DNA of 64,000 bases from Pseudomonas asiatica (GTDB taxonomy: Bacteria > Pseudomonadota > Gammaproteobacteria > Pseudomonadales > Pseudomonadaceae). Position numbers and translations under genes: made by a program. The notes beneath the pieces were generated by a model. It searched no databases, had not been told where the DNA came from, and saw nothing but the letters and a program-made list of their open reading frames with translations. The DNA is taken from positions 3,786,001 to 3,850,000 of the forward strand of contig NZ_CP157874.1 in assembly GCF_040214835.1 (NCBI RefSeq), in the 5' to 3' direction. Shown piece by piece: positions 16,447 through 25,354 of this stretch. Numbering within the stretch: the first letter of the stretch is position 1; each line of letters begins with the position of its first letter.

Positions 16447-18077
16447 TTGTTCACCCATGCGTCGTAGAGGTAGGTCACCGCCAGCGAAGGTTCCAGTCGC
16501 ACGCCATGGGCGCTCTTGTAGATACCCAGGCGCGTGCTTTGTGGGTACGTGGTGAGTTGCAGGTACTGCGCGGCGGCCTGTTGCTGTGCCTGGAAGTAGC
16601 GCTGGCGGCGCAGGTCCGCGTCCTGGGTGGCCAGGGCACTGTCGAGCAGTGCGTCGTAGCCCGGGTCGGCGTAGCCGGAGGAGTTCTGGTGATAGCCGCC
16701 AACCCCGGCTGGCTGCACGAACGCGGTGGTGAAGATGATGCGCAGCACGTCAGGGGTGTTGGTGTTCCAGTAGCCGGTGCGGATGTCATAGTCCCAGGCG
16801 GCCTGGCGGGCGGTGACCTGGGCATCGCTCATCTGGTCCAGCACCAGTTCCAGGCCGGCCTGCCGGGTAGTGGCCTGTACCTGCTCCCACAGGGTCAGTT
16901 CCGACGGCGGCGTGCGCGCGCCGATCAGCACGACGGCGCGCAGCCGCTGGCCGTTCCTGGTGCGGTAGCCTTCGCTGTCGCGGCCGGTCCAGCCAGCCTC
17001 GTCGAGCAGCCTGGCGGCGCGGGCAGGGTCATAGTCCTGGCTGCGCTCGAAGTCACCGCTGTAGAACGGCGTGGCCAAGCTCAGCGGCCCACCGGCGCGG
17101 GGGAACTCGCCGAAGTACACACTTTTCAGTGCACCCTCGACATCGGCGCTGCGAACGAAGGCCTCGCGTACACGGATGTCGTCGAACGGTGCGCGGCGCA
17201 GGTTGAAGGTGCCATTGGTGGGGTTGCCCGGGCGCTGGGCGATGATCAGTTCCACGTCCGGGTTGCGCCGTGCTGCTTCGTGCGACTCTGGTGGCAATGC
17301 TTCGATCACATCGACCTCACCGGCCTGCAGCGAGGCGAAGCGCACCGACGGTTCCTGGATGAACTTCCAGACGATGCGTTCCAGGTACGCCGGGCCTTGG
17401 TGGCGTGCGGTAGGTGGCGCCCAGTTGTAGGCCGGGTTGCGCACCAGCTCCACCTGATTCTGCCGGTCCCAGCGCACCACCTTGAACGGCCCGCTGCCAA
17501 CCGGGCTTTCGCAGTTCTGGTCACGGCTGCGTTGCAATGCGGTGGGCGACTGGATGCCGAGAAAGCCCTGGGCCAACACTTCGAGGAAAGCCGCATAGGG
17601 CGTCGCCAGAGTGACTTCGGCCGTGTAGGTGTCGAGCACCTTGGTGCCGCGGTACTGGCGGATGTAGCCACCGGCGGTACTGGATTGGGTCTTGGGGTTG
17701 GCCATATGGTCGAGGTTGGCCTTGACCGCTTCGGCATTGAACGGTGTGCCGTCGGTAAATTGCACGTCGCGGCGCAGGTGGAAGGTGTAGCGCAGGCCAT
17801 CTGGCGAAACCTCCCAGCTTGTCGCCAGCCAGGGGCCGATCTGGCCGTTGCTGTCCATCGACACCAGCGAATCGAGGTACTGCTGGGCAATGAAAACCTG
17901 CGGCATGTCGCCGGCCACATGCGGGTCCAGGCAGGTGGGCTCGCGGTCGGTGGCATAGACCAAAGTGCCGCCCTGCTGCGGCTGGGTACTTTGCGCCGTG
18001 TGCTGCTCGTTCGGCTTGCAGCCGAGCAAGGCCAGTACGGTGCAGAGCGGGATCAGGGGGAGGATGGGTGTGTTCAA
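16443..18077 (-). CDS. Substrate-binding lipoprotein of Opp/Dpp-type ABC importer (system 2)
   Basis: The 544-aa family 5 extracellular solute-binding protein begins with a lipoprotein signal ending in LALLGC, so it is anchored by its N-terminal Cys in the periplasm. The body carries typical SBP_bac_5 blocks (GGTLVYATDREPTCLDPH, FNAEAVKANLDHM, GSGPFKVVRW). TTG 18077 is chosen as start because GCAGGAG lies 6 nt upstream and it gives a proper signal peptide; the frame upstream lacks plausible coding. Binding proteins of this family take peptides, nickel chelates, glutathione or opines. The flanking sfnB-like gene points to a sulfur-containing ligand (inference). Confidence 0.88.
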   Translation of the reverse strand: MNTPILPLIPLCTVLALLGCKPNEQHTAQSTQPQQGGTLVYATDREPTCLDPHVAGDMPQVFIAQQYLDSLVSMDSNGQIGPWLATSWEVSPDGLRYTFHLRRDVQFTDGTPFNAEAVKANLDHMANPKTQSSTAGGYIRQYRGTKVLDTYTAEVTLATPYAAFLEVLAQGFLGIQSPTALQRSRDQNCESPVGSGPFKVVRWDRQNQVELVRNPAYNWAPPTARHQGPAYLERIVWKFIQEPSVRFASLQAGEVDVIEALPPESHEAARRNPDVELIIAQRPGNPTNGTFNLRRAPFDDIRVREAFVRSADVEGALKSVYFGEFPRAGGPLSLATPFYSGDFERSQDYDPARAARLLDEAGWTGRDSEGYRTRNGQRLRAVVLIGARTPPSELTLWEQVQATTRQAGLELVLDQMSDAQVTARQAAWDYDIRTGYWNTNTPDVLRIIFTTAFVQPAGVGGYHQNSSGYADPGYDALLDSALATQDADLRRQRYFQAQQQAAAQYLQLTTYPQSTRLGIYKSAHGVRLEPSLAVTYLYDAWVNK

Positions 18078-18114
18078 GGGCGCTCCTGCGGTGACTGGGC
18101 TTCGATAGGCCTGT

Positions 18115-18130
18115 TGCAGGAGTTGTGCCG
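18115..18130 (-). promoter_or_regulatory. Candidate sigma-54 promoter of ABC importer system 2
   Basis: The minus strand reads CGGCACAACTCCTGCA: -24 GGCAC and -12 TGC with the GG and GC separated by 10 nt. A start near 18104 leaves about 27 nt of leader before the TTG start codon with its AGGAG site. Confidence 0.6.
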
Positions 18131-18228
18131 GGTTCAAGAGGTTGATTTTGTTGGGGTTTGCCGAGGGTGAGGTGCTGTTGCGGGGGCAAAGTGTGTGAGG
18201 GCTGTTCGAATGGCAACAGTGCTGTTCC

Positions 18229-18258
18229 GGCCTGTCGCCAGCCAGCTGGCGACAGGCC
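18229..18258. terminator. Perfect 14-bp inverted repeat downstream of the ABC exporter gene
   Basis: GGCCTGTCGCCAGC and its exact complement are separated by two bases. It lies 25 bp after the exporter's stop codon and upstream of the system 2 promoter. There is no T-run on either strand, so it is a weak intrinsic terminator at best, or an mRNA-stabilising hairpin. Confidence 0.5.
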
Positions 18259-18282
18259 GCGCTCGGGGGCCCGTTGCGGGGC

Positions 18283-20070
18283 TCAGGCCGCCTCCCCTTG
18301 CCGGCTCCACAGCCGATGGTAATACCCCCGCCGCGCCAGCAGCTGCGCATGGCTGCCATCCTCGACAATGCGCCCGTCCTCGAACACCACGATCCGGTCA
18401 AGGTGCGCCACGGTCGACAGCCGGTGTGCCACCACGATCACCGTCTTGTCGTCCATGATCTCGTCGAGCTTGTCCTGGATATAGCGCTCGGTGATCGAGT
18501 CGAGGCTTGACGTGGCTTCGTCCATCACCAGGATCGGCGCGTTCTTCAACAGCACCCGGGCGATGGCGATACGCTGACGCTGCCCGCCGGACAGCTTCAC
18601 ACCACGCTCGCCCACCAGCGATTCGAAGCCCTGCTCCATGGCTTCGATGAAATCCCGGGCACCGGCCCGGTCGATGGCAGCGGCCAACGCATCGTCGCCA
18701 GCTTCCAGGCAGCCATAGTGGATGTTCTCGCGAATGCTGCGGTGGAACAGCCCCGGCTCCTGCGGAATCAGCCCGACCTGCTGGTGCAGCGAATGCTGGG
18801 TCACCGTGCGCACGTCCTGCCCGTCGATCAGCACCTGGCCCTCATCCACGTCGTACAACCGTAGCAACAACCCGAGCAAGGTCGATTTGCCCGAGCCGGA
18901 CGCCCCCACCAGGCCGACCCGTTGGCCCGCCGGAATATGCAGGTTCAGGTGCTGAAAGATCGGCCGCCCGGGGTGATAGCCAAAGGTCACGTCGGCAAAA
19001 TGCACCTCGCCCCGCTCCACTTTCAACGACGTTGCGCCGGCCGTGTCGCGTACCTCGTGTGGCCGCACCAGGGTGCGCACGCCATTGGCGATATTGCCCA
19101 TGGCCTCGAAGAACTCCAGCAAGCGCCGCGACAGCCCGGCCACATCCGTGATGATCATCAGCGACAGGCTGGTAGCGGTAACGAAGGTGGCGATGTCGAT
19201 GCTGCCGCGCTGCCACAACCACAGCGCCAGCAGCAGGATGCCAAGCTTGAGCAGCACCCCGCAGCTGTTCTGCAACCAGCGAATCTTCTCCATGTAACCG
19301 AGCGATCGGTCTGCCGCTACCACCTCGTGGTCGAGGAACTTGCCCAGGTAGCCATGCTCGTAGGGGTGGCGGGCGAACAGCCGGATATTGGTGAGGTTGG
19401 TCACCGCGTCCACCACCTTGCCGGTGCTGACGCTGCGCGCTGCGGCAAAGTCGCGGGCCAGCGGGTGGCTGCGCCTGGCCAGGAACCAGCACAGGATGAG
19501 AAAACCGACCGCCCACAGGCCCATGAATGCCGCCAGCCAAGCGTTTGCGGTGGCCAGCAGGATGACTGCCAGGGCCAGGGTCACAAGCAGCGGGATGAGA
19601 TCGAAGATCAGGATCGCCAGGGTCTGCGTAGTGCCGATCGAGACCTCGCTGATACGGTGCGCCAATGCCCCGGCGAACTCGCTGGTGATGTAGCGATGCG
19701 AATGGCGTTGCAGGTAGGCGAACAAGGCCTGGGTCACCGCGCGCCGCTGACGGGGCACGGTGTAGATATGCAAGCCACTGGCGGCACGCGTGCTGACCAT
19801 CTCGAGCACCAGCATCAAGGCAAAACCCGCCAGCGGCCAGCGCAATGCCGTGACGACCTGGCTCGCGTCCAGGCCCTGGCTGACCAGACGGGTGATCTGG
19901 CCAAGTTGCCAAGGGACCAGCACGGCGCAGACCATGGCGAAGGTCTGCAAGGCGAGCATGCCGGAGTAGGCCACCGGGTGGCGCAGGATGAATGCGCGAA
20001 GGAAGGCCTGCGGGGTGTCTGGCAGGTGACGGATGTCCCAACCATCGGGCAGGCGGCGGGTAGATGTCAC
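18283..20070 (-). CDS. ABC exporter half-transporter (fused membrane and ATPase domains)
   Basis: The 595-aa protein has about six TM helices in residues ~35-320 and a C-terminal ATPase domain with Walker A (GASGSGKST), signature (LSGGQRQR), Walker B (ILVMDEAT) and H-loop (VAHR). This is the layout of homodimeric type IV exporters such as MsbA relatives. It follows the system 1 double ATPase by 21 bp and is probably its last operon gene. An exporter inside an import/oxidation operon is unusual; it may remove a toxic product. No partner membrane-fusion protein gene is present. The substrate is unknown. Confidence 0.85.
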   Translation of the reverse strand: MTSTRRLPDGWDIRHLPDTPQAFLRAFILRHPVAYSGMLALQTFAMVCAVLVPWQLGQITRLVSQGLDASQVVTALRWPLAGFALMLVLEMVSTRAASGLHIYTVPRQRRAVTQALFAYLQRHSHRYITSEFAGALAHRISEVSIGTTQTLAILIFDLIPLLVTLALAVILLATANAWLAAFMGLWAVGFLILCWFLARRSHPLARDFAAARSVSTGKVVDAVTNLTNIRLFARHPYEHGYLGKFLDHEVVAADRSLGYMEKIRWLQNSCGVLLKLGILLLALWLWQRGSIDIATFVTATSLSLMIITDVAGLSRRLLEFFEAMGNIANGVRTLVRPHEVRDTAGATSLKVERGEVHFADVTFGYHPGRPIFQHLNLHIPAGQRVGLVGASGSGKSTLLGLLLRLYDVDEGQVLIDGQDVRTVTQHSLHQQVGLIPQEPGLFHRSIRENIHYGCLEAGDDALAAAIDRAGARDFIEAMEQGFESLVGERGVKLSGGQRQRIAIARVLLKNAPILVMDEATSSLDSITERYIQDKLDEIMDDKTVIVVAHRLSTVAHLDRIVVFEDGRIVEDGSHAQLLARRGYYHRLWSRQGEAA

Positions 20071-20091
20071 AGTGTTCTCCTTGTGTCTTGC

Positions 20092-21741
20092 CTACACGGC
20101 GATGCGACTGAACCAGCTTGGCCGCGCCGCCGGAAGATGAGGCACGGCGTCGAGCAAGGCGCGGGTATAGGCCTGACGCGGCTGGCCGAGCACCTGGGCT
20201 GCCGCCCCTTGCTCCACCACCCTTCCCCCTTGCATCACCAACACGTGGTCACTGACCTGCTCCACCACCCCAAGGTCGTGGGAGATGAACAGGCAAGCCA
20301 GGTTCAGCTCCGCCTTGAGTTCGGCCAGCAATGCCAGGATTCGCGCCTGCACCGACACATCCAGCGCCGAGACCGGTTCGTCCAGCACCAGCACCCTTGG
20401 CTTCATGGCCAGCGCCCGGGCAATCGCGATGCGCTGCCGCTGCCCGCCCGACAACTCCAGCGGGCGGCGGTCGAGCAACCCCACCGGCAACTGCACCCGC
20501 TCCAGCAACGCCGCCGCCTCGGTGCGCTGCAACGCACGCGGTACACCCGCATGCGCCAGCGCCTCGGCCAATACCCGCAGCACGGTGTAGCGTGGGTCGA
20601 ACGAGGCCTGCGGGTCCTGGAACACCACCTGGATCCCCTGCCGTGCCTGGCGCTGCTGCGCGGCAGACAACGCAAGCCAATCCTGCCCGGCCAGTTGCAG
20701 GCTGCCTTGCTCCGGCCGCTCCAGCCCCAGCAGGATGCGCCCCAGCGTGCTCTTGCCGGAACCGGACTCGCCCACCACGCCAAGGGTTTGCCCGGCGCGC
20801 AACTGCAGCGACACATCGTCCAGCACCTGACGCAGCCGGCCGTCCGGCCCGACAAAGGCCTTGCTCAGGCCGCGCGCCTCCAGCACCACGGGTTGTTCGT
20901 CCACGCCATCCTCCACCAGCGCCAGGGCCGGCGCCGCCGGACGTTTGAAATGTACCGCCCGAGCCGCGCTCAGCAGGCGCTGGGTGTAGGGGTCCTGCGG
21001 GTCCTGCAGGATCTGTTCGACACTGCCCTGCTCCACTACCACCCCATGGCGCATCACCGCCACCCAGTCGGCCAGGCGCGCGACCACGGCCAGGTCATGG
21101 CTGACCATCAACAGGCTGTTGTCGCGCTCGCGCAGGTGCTCCAGCAGGTCGAGAATCTGTGCCTGCACGGTCGCGTCCAGCGCGGTGGTGGGCTCGTCAG
21201 CGATCAACAGGCGTGGCTGACAGGCGATGGCCGAGGCGATCAGGGCGCGCTGCCTGAGGCCTCCGGAAAGCTGCCACGGGTATTGCCGGGCACGGACTTC
21301 GGGTTCAGGCACCCCGACCTGGCGCAACAGCTCAAGTACCCGCAGACGGCGCTGCTCCGCGGCCAGGTCGGTGTGCAACAGCAATGGCTCTTCGATCTCT
21401 GCACCCACGCGTCGCAGTGGGTCGAGCGAACCCAGCGCATCCTGCATGACAAAGCCGATGTGCTCGCCACGCAAGCGCTGCCACGCGCGCTCATCGAACT
21501 GGCGCAGGTCCTGCCCGGCAAAGGCCAGGCGCTGCGCCTGCACATGGGCACCGGCCCCGGTCAGGCCGACCAGGGTACGCGCCGTGACGCTCTTGCCCGA
21601 GCCCGATTCGCCCACCAGTGCCAGGCACTGCCCTGCGCGCAACTGCAGGTCGACGCCGTGCACCACTGGCACACCATTGAAGCTCACGTGCAGGCCGCAG
21701 ATGTCCACCAGCGGTGCCTGGTTCTTCTCGAAGATGTTCAT
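20092..21741 (-). CDS. Fused double ATPase of an Opp/Dpp-type ABC importer (system 1)
   Basis: The 549-aa protein has two ABC domains with Walker A GESGSGKS in each half, signatures LSGGLRQR and LSGGQRQR, Walker B LLIADEP and VLVLDEP, and switch His in SHD. It is parallel in design to the system 2 ATPase at 12891-14603, so the two importers look like paralogues or members of one subfamily. Its ATG overlaps the stop of the permease gene by 4 nt. Confidence 0.92.
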   Translation of the reverse strand: MNIFEKNQAPLVDICGLHVSFNGVPVVHGVDLQLRAGQCLALVGESGSGKSVTARTLVGLTGAGAHVQAQRLAFAGQDLRQFDERAWQRLRGEHIGFVMQDALGSLDPLRRVGAEIEEPLLLHTDLAAEQRRLRVLELLRQVGVPEPEVRARQYPWQLSGGLRQRALIASAIACQPRLLIADEPTTALDATVQAQILDLLEHLRERDNSLLMVSHDLAVVARLADWVAVMRHGVVVEQGSVEQILQDPQDPYTQRLLSAARAVHFKRPAAPALALVEDGVDEQPVVLEARGLSKAFVGPDGRLRQVLDDVSLQLRAGQTLGVVGESGSGKSTLGRILLGLERPEQGSLQLAGQDWLALSAAQQRQARQGIQVVFQDPQASFDPRYTVLRVLAEALAHAGVPRALQRTEAAALLERVQLPVGLLDRRPLELSGGQRQRIAIARALAMKPRVLVLDEPVSALDVSVQARILALLAELKAELNLACLFISHDLGVVEQVSDHVLVMQGGRVVEQGAAAQVLGQPRQAYTRALLDAVPHLPAARPSWFSRIAV

Positions 21742-22586
21742 GCGCGTCTGCCCTCGCTACGGCGCAGCCAGTCTCGGCCGATGACGGTGATGGAAATGAC
21801 GGTCAGGGTGATCGCCAGCGCAGGCCAGGCCATCAGCCAGGGCGCGTTGGCCATGAAGTTGCGCGCCACTGCCATCATCGCGCCCCACTCCGGCGCGGGC
21901 GGCGGTGCGCCGAAGCCGAGGAAGCTCAGCGCAGCGGCGGCGGTGATGGCGCCACCCAGGCCGATGCAGGCCAGGATCAGCACGGGTTGGACTGCGTTGG
22001 GCAGCACATGCCAGAACACCACCGCCAAGGGCCTGCGGCCCAGCGTGACGGCTGCTTCGACGAAGCTGGCACGCCGGATGGTCAGGGTCTGGGCGCGTAC
22101 CAGGCGCGCATAGCGCGGCACTGAGGCGATGCCGACGGCAAGGATCAGGTTGCTGGTGCCTTGGCCGAACAGGGTGATGATGACCAGCGCCAGTAGCAGG
22201 TCCGGGAAGGCCAGCAGCACATCGACGGCGCGCATCAGCAGGTTGTCCAGCCAGGCTGGAGCCAGGCCGGCGAGCAAGCCGAGCAGCGTGCCCAGGCCAA
22301 GCCCGACCAGGGTGGCGGCCAGGCCGATGAAGAGCGATGGGCGGGCGCCATGGATCAGGCGGCTGAGGACGTCACGGCCGTTCTCGTCACTCCCCAGCCA
22401 GAAGGCGGGGCTTGGCGGGTGGTAAGCCAGGCGGGCGTCGGCGGCCAACGGGTCGGTTGGCGAGAGCCAGTCGGGGAAGGTTACTGCCAGCAGTATCAGG
22501 CCCAATGTGATCCAGGCCAGCGCCAGGCCAGGGCGAACCTGCCAGCTGCTGGTCACTGTGTTTGGTATGGATACGATCGCGTTCAT
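21738..22586 (-). CDS. ABC importer permease, DppC-like (system 1)
   Basis: The 282-aa protein has a DppC-type layout: N-terminal TM helix, FWLGSDENGRDVLSRLIHGA, then five TM helices and the EAA loop (FVEAAVTLGRRPLAVVFW). Its DppB-like partner lies 4 kb upstream at 26621-27553, with three enzyme genes inserted between them. The first ~16 codons, start and leader are repeated just upstream in a 158-bp tandem duplication; the ATG at 22586 belongs to the intact copy. Confidence 0.9.
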   Translation of the reverse strand: MNAIVSIPNTVTSSWQVRPGLALAWITLGLILLAVTFPDWLSPTDPLAADARLAYHPPSPAFWLGSDENGRDVLSRLIHGARPSLFIGLAATLVGLGLGTLLGLLAGLAPAWLDNLLMRAVDVLLAFPDLLLALVIITLFGQGTSNLILAVGIASVPRYARLVRAQTLTIRRASFVEAAVTLGRRPLAVVFWHVLPNAVQPVLILACIGLGGAITAAAALSFLGFGAPPPAPEWGAMMAVARNFMANAPWLMAWPALAITLTVISITVIGRDWLRRSEGRRA

Positions 22587-22842
22587 GTCTGTCCTTCTTG
22601 TGTCGCCTGTACTGGCCTCTTCGCGGGTAAACCCGCTCCCACAGGACCACCGAAAAAGCTGAATCCGTGCGGTCCCTGTGGGAGGCTAGGGCGAACCTTC
22701 CAGCTACTGGGCACTGTGTTTGGTATGGATACGATCGCGTTCATGTCTGTCCTTCTTGTGTCGCCTGTACTGGCCTCTTCGCGGGTAAACCCGCTCCCAC
22801 AGGATCACCGCAACGGCTGAATCCGTGCGGTCCCTGTGGGAG
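22531..22842. repeat. Tandem direct duplication (period 158 bp) spanning a gene start and a REP element
   Basis: Bases 22531-22684 recur at 22689-22842 with few mismatches. Each unit contains the 5' end of the DppC-like gene (about 18 codons, minus strand), its leader, and a P. putida-type REP (CTTCGCGGGTAAACCCGCTC, near 22619 and 22777). The distal copy leaves a truncated reading frame and a spare ribosome-binding region before the real gene. Confidence 0.93.
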
Positions 22843-22884
22843 CGGCTTCAGCCGCGAACAAGGGCGAAGCCCTTGCCATGTGGG

Positions 22885-23940
22885 CTACGGTGCCGGGTTG
22901 GGAATACGGCGGTGCACGGCCTGGATCTCGGCCAGTACTTCATCGCTCAGTTGCACATCCAGTGCACTCAGGTTTTCCTGCAGCTGCAGCAAGGTGGTCT
23001 GCCCGGTAATGGCACTGGCCACGAACGGCTGGCGTATGACGAAAGCCAGGGCCAGTTGCGCCGGTGTCAGCCCATGCTCCCGCGCAATCCGCACGTAGCT
23101 GGCAATCGCGTCGTTGGCCTCCTCGCTGCCGTAGCGATTGAACGTGCGATACACCGACGACAATCGCGAACCCTCCGGCCTTGCCCCGTTCAGGTACTTG
23201 CCGGTCAACGCCCCGAACGCCAGCGGCGAATAGGCCAACAGGCTGATCCCTTCGCGATGGCTGAACTCCGACAGGCCATTCTCGTACAAGCGATTGAGCA
23301 GGCTGTACGGGTTCTGGATGCTGGCAATGCGCGCCAGGCCCTTGTCCTCGCTGTGCCGCAGAAACTGCGCCACACCCCACGGTGTTTCGTTGGAGACACC
23401 GATATGGCGCACCTTGCCGGCCTTTACCTGTTCGTCCAGCACCGCAAGGGTTTCTTCGATGGCTGCCGTCTGCGGATGGTCATCGACGTAGGGGTATTCA
23501 CGGATGCCGAAGAAGTTGCTGGTGCGGTCGGGCCAGTGCAGTTGGTAGAGGTCCAGGTAGTCGGTGTGCAGGCGGCGCAGGCTGCCCTCCAGGGCCGCGA
23601 CGATGTTCTTGCGGTCGTGGTGCGACAGGCCATCGCGGATGTGCACCTGGCCGCCTGGGTCACGGGCCGGGCCGGCGATCTTGCTGGCCAACAGGACCTT
23701 GTCGCGGTTGCCGCGGGCCGCGAGCCAGGTGCCGATGTAGCGCTCGGTGGTGGTCCAGGTTTCAGCGCGGGTAGGTGTGGGGTACATCTCGGCGGTGTCG
23801 ATGAAGTTGATGCCTGCAGCAAGGGCAGCGTCCAGTTGCTGGTGAGCATCCTGTTCGCTGTTCTGGTGCCCCCAGGTCATGGTGCCGAGGCTGAGCAGGC
23901 TGACTTGCAGGTTGGTGTGGCCGAGTGGGCGGTAGCGCAT
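22885..23940 (-). CDS. Aldo/keto reductase, Tas-like
   Basis: The 351-aa protein matches the AKR fold with catalytic Asp/Tyr in FIDTAEMYPTP, Lys in LLASKIAG, His in YQLHWPDR and the C-terminal ITGQTTLLQLQENL cofactor loop. The long N-terminal loop after Tyr and the FFGIREYPY segment resemble E. coli Tas and related NADPH-dependent reductases. It sits between the LLM monooxygenase and DppC-like genes of system 1 on the same strand, so it probably reduces an aldehyde or ketone released by the monooxygenase (inference). Confidence 0.87.
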   Translation of the reverse strand: MRYRPLGHTNLQVSLLSLGTMTWGHQNSEQDAHQQLDAALAAGINFIDTAEMYPTPTRAETWTTTERYIGTWLAARGNRDKVLLASKIAGPARDPGGQVHIRDGLSHHDRKNIVAALEGSLRRLHTDYLDLYQLHWPDRTSNFFGIREYPYVDDHPQTAAIEETLAVLDEQVKAGKVRHIGVSNETPWGVAQFLRHSEDKGLARIASIQNPYSLLNRLYENGLSEFSHREGISLLAYSPLAFGALTGKYLNGARPEGSRLSSVYRTFNRYGSEEANDAIASYVRIAREHGLTPAQLALAFVIRQPFVASAITGQTTLLQLQENLSALDVQLSDEVLAEIQAVHRRIPNPAP

Positions 23941-24017
23941 GGGTGCATCCTTTTGAATGTGTGTCGGGTTTCAAATCCTGGGGCTGCCTTGCCGGCGATT
24001 GGGGCGCAAAGCGCCCC

Positions 24018-25340
24018 CTAAGCAGCGAACTGGTTGTGTGCCTTGGGCAACCCCAGGTGCTCACGCAAGGTGGTGCCGGTGTATTCGGTGCGGAACAACC
24101 CACGTTTCTGCAGCAGCGGCACCACCTCTTCGACGAACACCCGAGCACCCGACGGGAACATGTCGGGCATGATGTTGAAACCATCCCCCGCCCCCGCCAG
24201 GAACCACTCGGCCAGGGTATCGGCAACCTGTTCCGGGGTACCGACGGCCAACCGGTGCCCGACCAGAATCCGCCGCGACAGCTGGCGAATGGTCAGGTTC
24301 TCGCTGCGCGCCAGGTTCAACTGGGCCTCCAGAAAACCATGCGACCCCCGCTCGAAATCTGCCACCGCGCCAATTCGCGCCCAAGGCAATGGCGCATCCG
24401 GATCCAGCTCGCTGGCATCGATGCCGATACGCCCCGCCACCTGCTGCAACAGGCCGTGCTCGCCATGCCAGGCATTGAGTTCGTCGAAGCGTGCATGGGC
24501 CTCGGCCTCGGTGCTGCCGATCACGGTCGACAGGCCGGGCATGATCTTCAGGTGCTGCGGGTCACGGCCCCAGGCTTTGGCCCGTGCCTTCATCTCCCGA
24601 TAGAACGCCTGCCCGTCGGCCAGGGTGGTCTGGGTGGTGAAGATCGCATCGGCATAGCGCGAACCCAGTGCCTTGCCACCTTCGGAAGAGCCAGCCTGCA
24701 CCAGTACCGGCCTGCCCTGCGGCGAGCGCGGCAGGTTCAGCGGCCCCTTGACCTGAAAGTGCTTGCCCTTGAAATCCAGGGTGTGGACCTTGCCCGGGTC
24801 GGCGAAACGGCCGGCGCTGCGGTCACCGATGATCGCGTCGTCCTCCCAGCTGTCCCAAAGCTTCAGGGTCACGTCGACGAACTCCTCGGCCCGCCCGTAG
24901 CGGTCCACATGCAACGGTGCGCCAGCCAGGCCGAAGTTGTGTGCTGCCGCGTCACCGGCATTGGTCACCACATTCCAGGCTGCGCGGCCGCCGCTGATGT
25001 GGTCCAGCGAGGCAATTCGCCGGGCCAGGTTGAAAGGTTCGTTGTAAGTGCTGGAGCAGGTCGCGATCACCCCGATGCGCTCGGTGGCGGCCGCCACTGC
25101 GGTAAGCAGCACGGTCGGCTCCAGGCGCCCGCCGGGCTGGGCGGACACATCCGGCGGCAACGCCGGGCCATCGGCAAGGAAGATCGCATCCAGGCAACCG
25201 CGCTCGGAAATACGCGCGATATCGCGGTAATAGTTGACGTCGATATAGGCGTCGATTGCCGCCTCACCCTGGCGCCAGGCGCCGGAATGCGAGCCGAAGC
25301 CGAGGATGTTCATGCCCAGGCTCATCTGTTTCATGGTCAT
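24018..25340 (-). CDS. LLM-class FMN-dependent monooxygenase (NtaA/SnaA/DszA family)
   Basis: The 440-aa protein begins MTMKQMSLGMNILGFGSH and carries blocks of the bacterial luciferase-like NtaA/SnaA/DszA branch: GCLDAIFLADGPAL, SSTYNEPFNLARRIASLDHISGGRAAWNVVTN, and PVLVQAGSSEGG. Members use FMNH2 and O2 to cleave C-S or C-N bonds; DszA acts on a sulfone. ATG 25340 has AGGAGA 6 nt upstream; a longer open frame up to 26129 is overlap with the upstream gene. It lies 14 bp after the SfnB-like gene, so the two flavoenzymes may act in sequence. No flavin reductase gene is nearby. Confidence 0.9.
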   Translation of the reverse strand: MTMKQMSLGMNILGFGSHSGAWRQGEAAIDAYIDVNYYRDIARISERGCLDAIFLADGPALPPDVSAQPGGRLEPTVLLTAVAAATERIGVIATCSSTYNEPFNLARRIASLDHISGGRAAWNVVTNAGDAAAHNFGLAGAPLHVDRYGRAEEFVDVTLKLWDSWEDDAIIGDRSAGRFADPGKVHTLDFKGKHFQVKGPLNLPRSPQGRPVLVQAGSSEGGKALGSRYADAIFTTQTTLADGQAFYREMKARAKAWGRDPQHLKIMPGLSTVIGSTEAEAHARFDELNAWHGEHGLLQQVAGRIGIDASELDPDAPLPWARIGAVADFERGSHGFLEAQLNLARSENLTIRQLSRRILVGHRLAVGTPEQVADTLAEWFLAGAGDGFNIMPDMFPSGARVFVEEVVPLLQKRGLFRTEYTGTTLREHLGLPKAHNQFAA

Positions 25341-25354
25341 GCCGGTTCTCCTGA

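Noticed and set aside
18922..22113. 1063-aa plus-strand frame
   Set aside because: It lies antisense to the exporter, ATPase and permease genes, is rich in Gln/His/Arg without any domain, and is a high-GC shadow.
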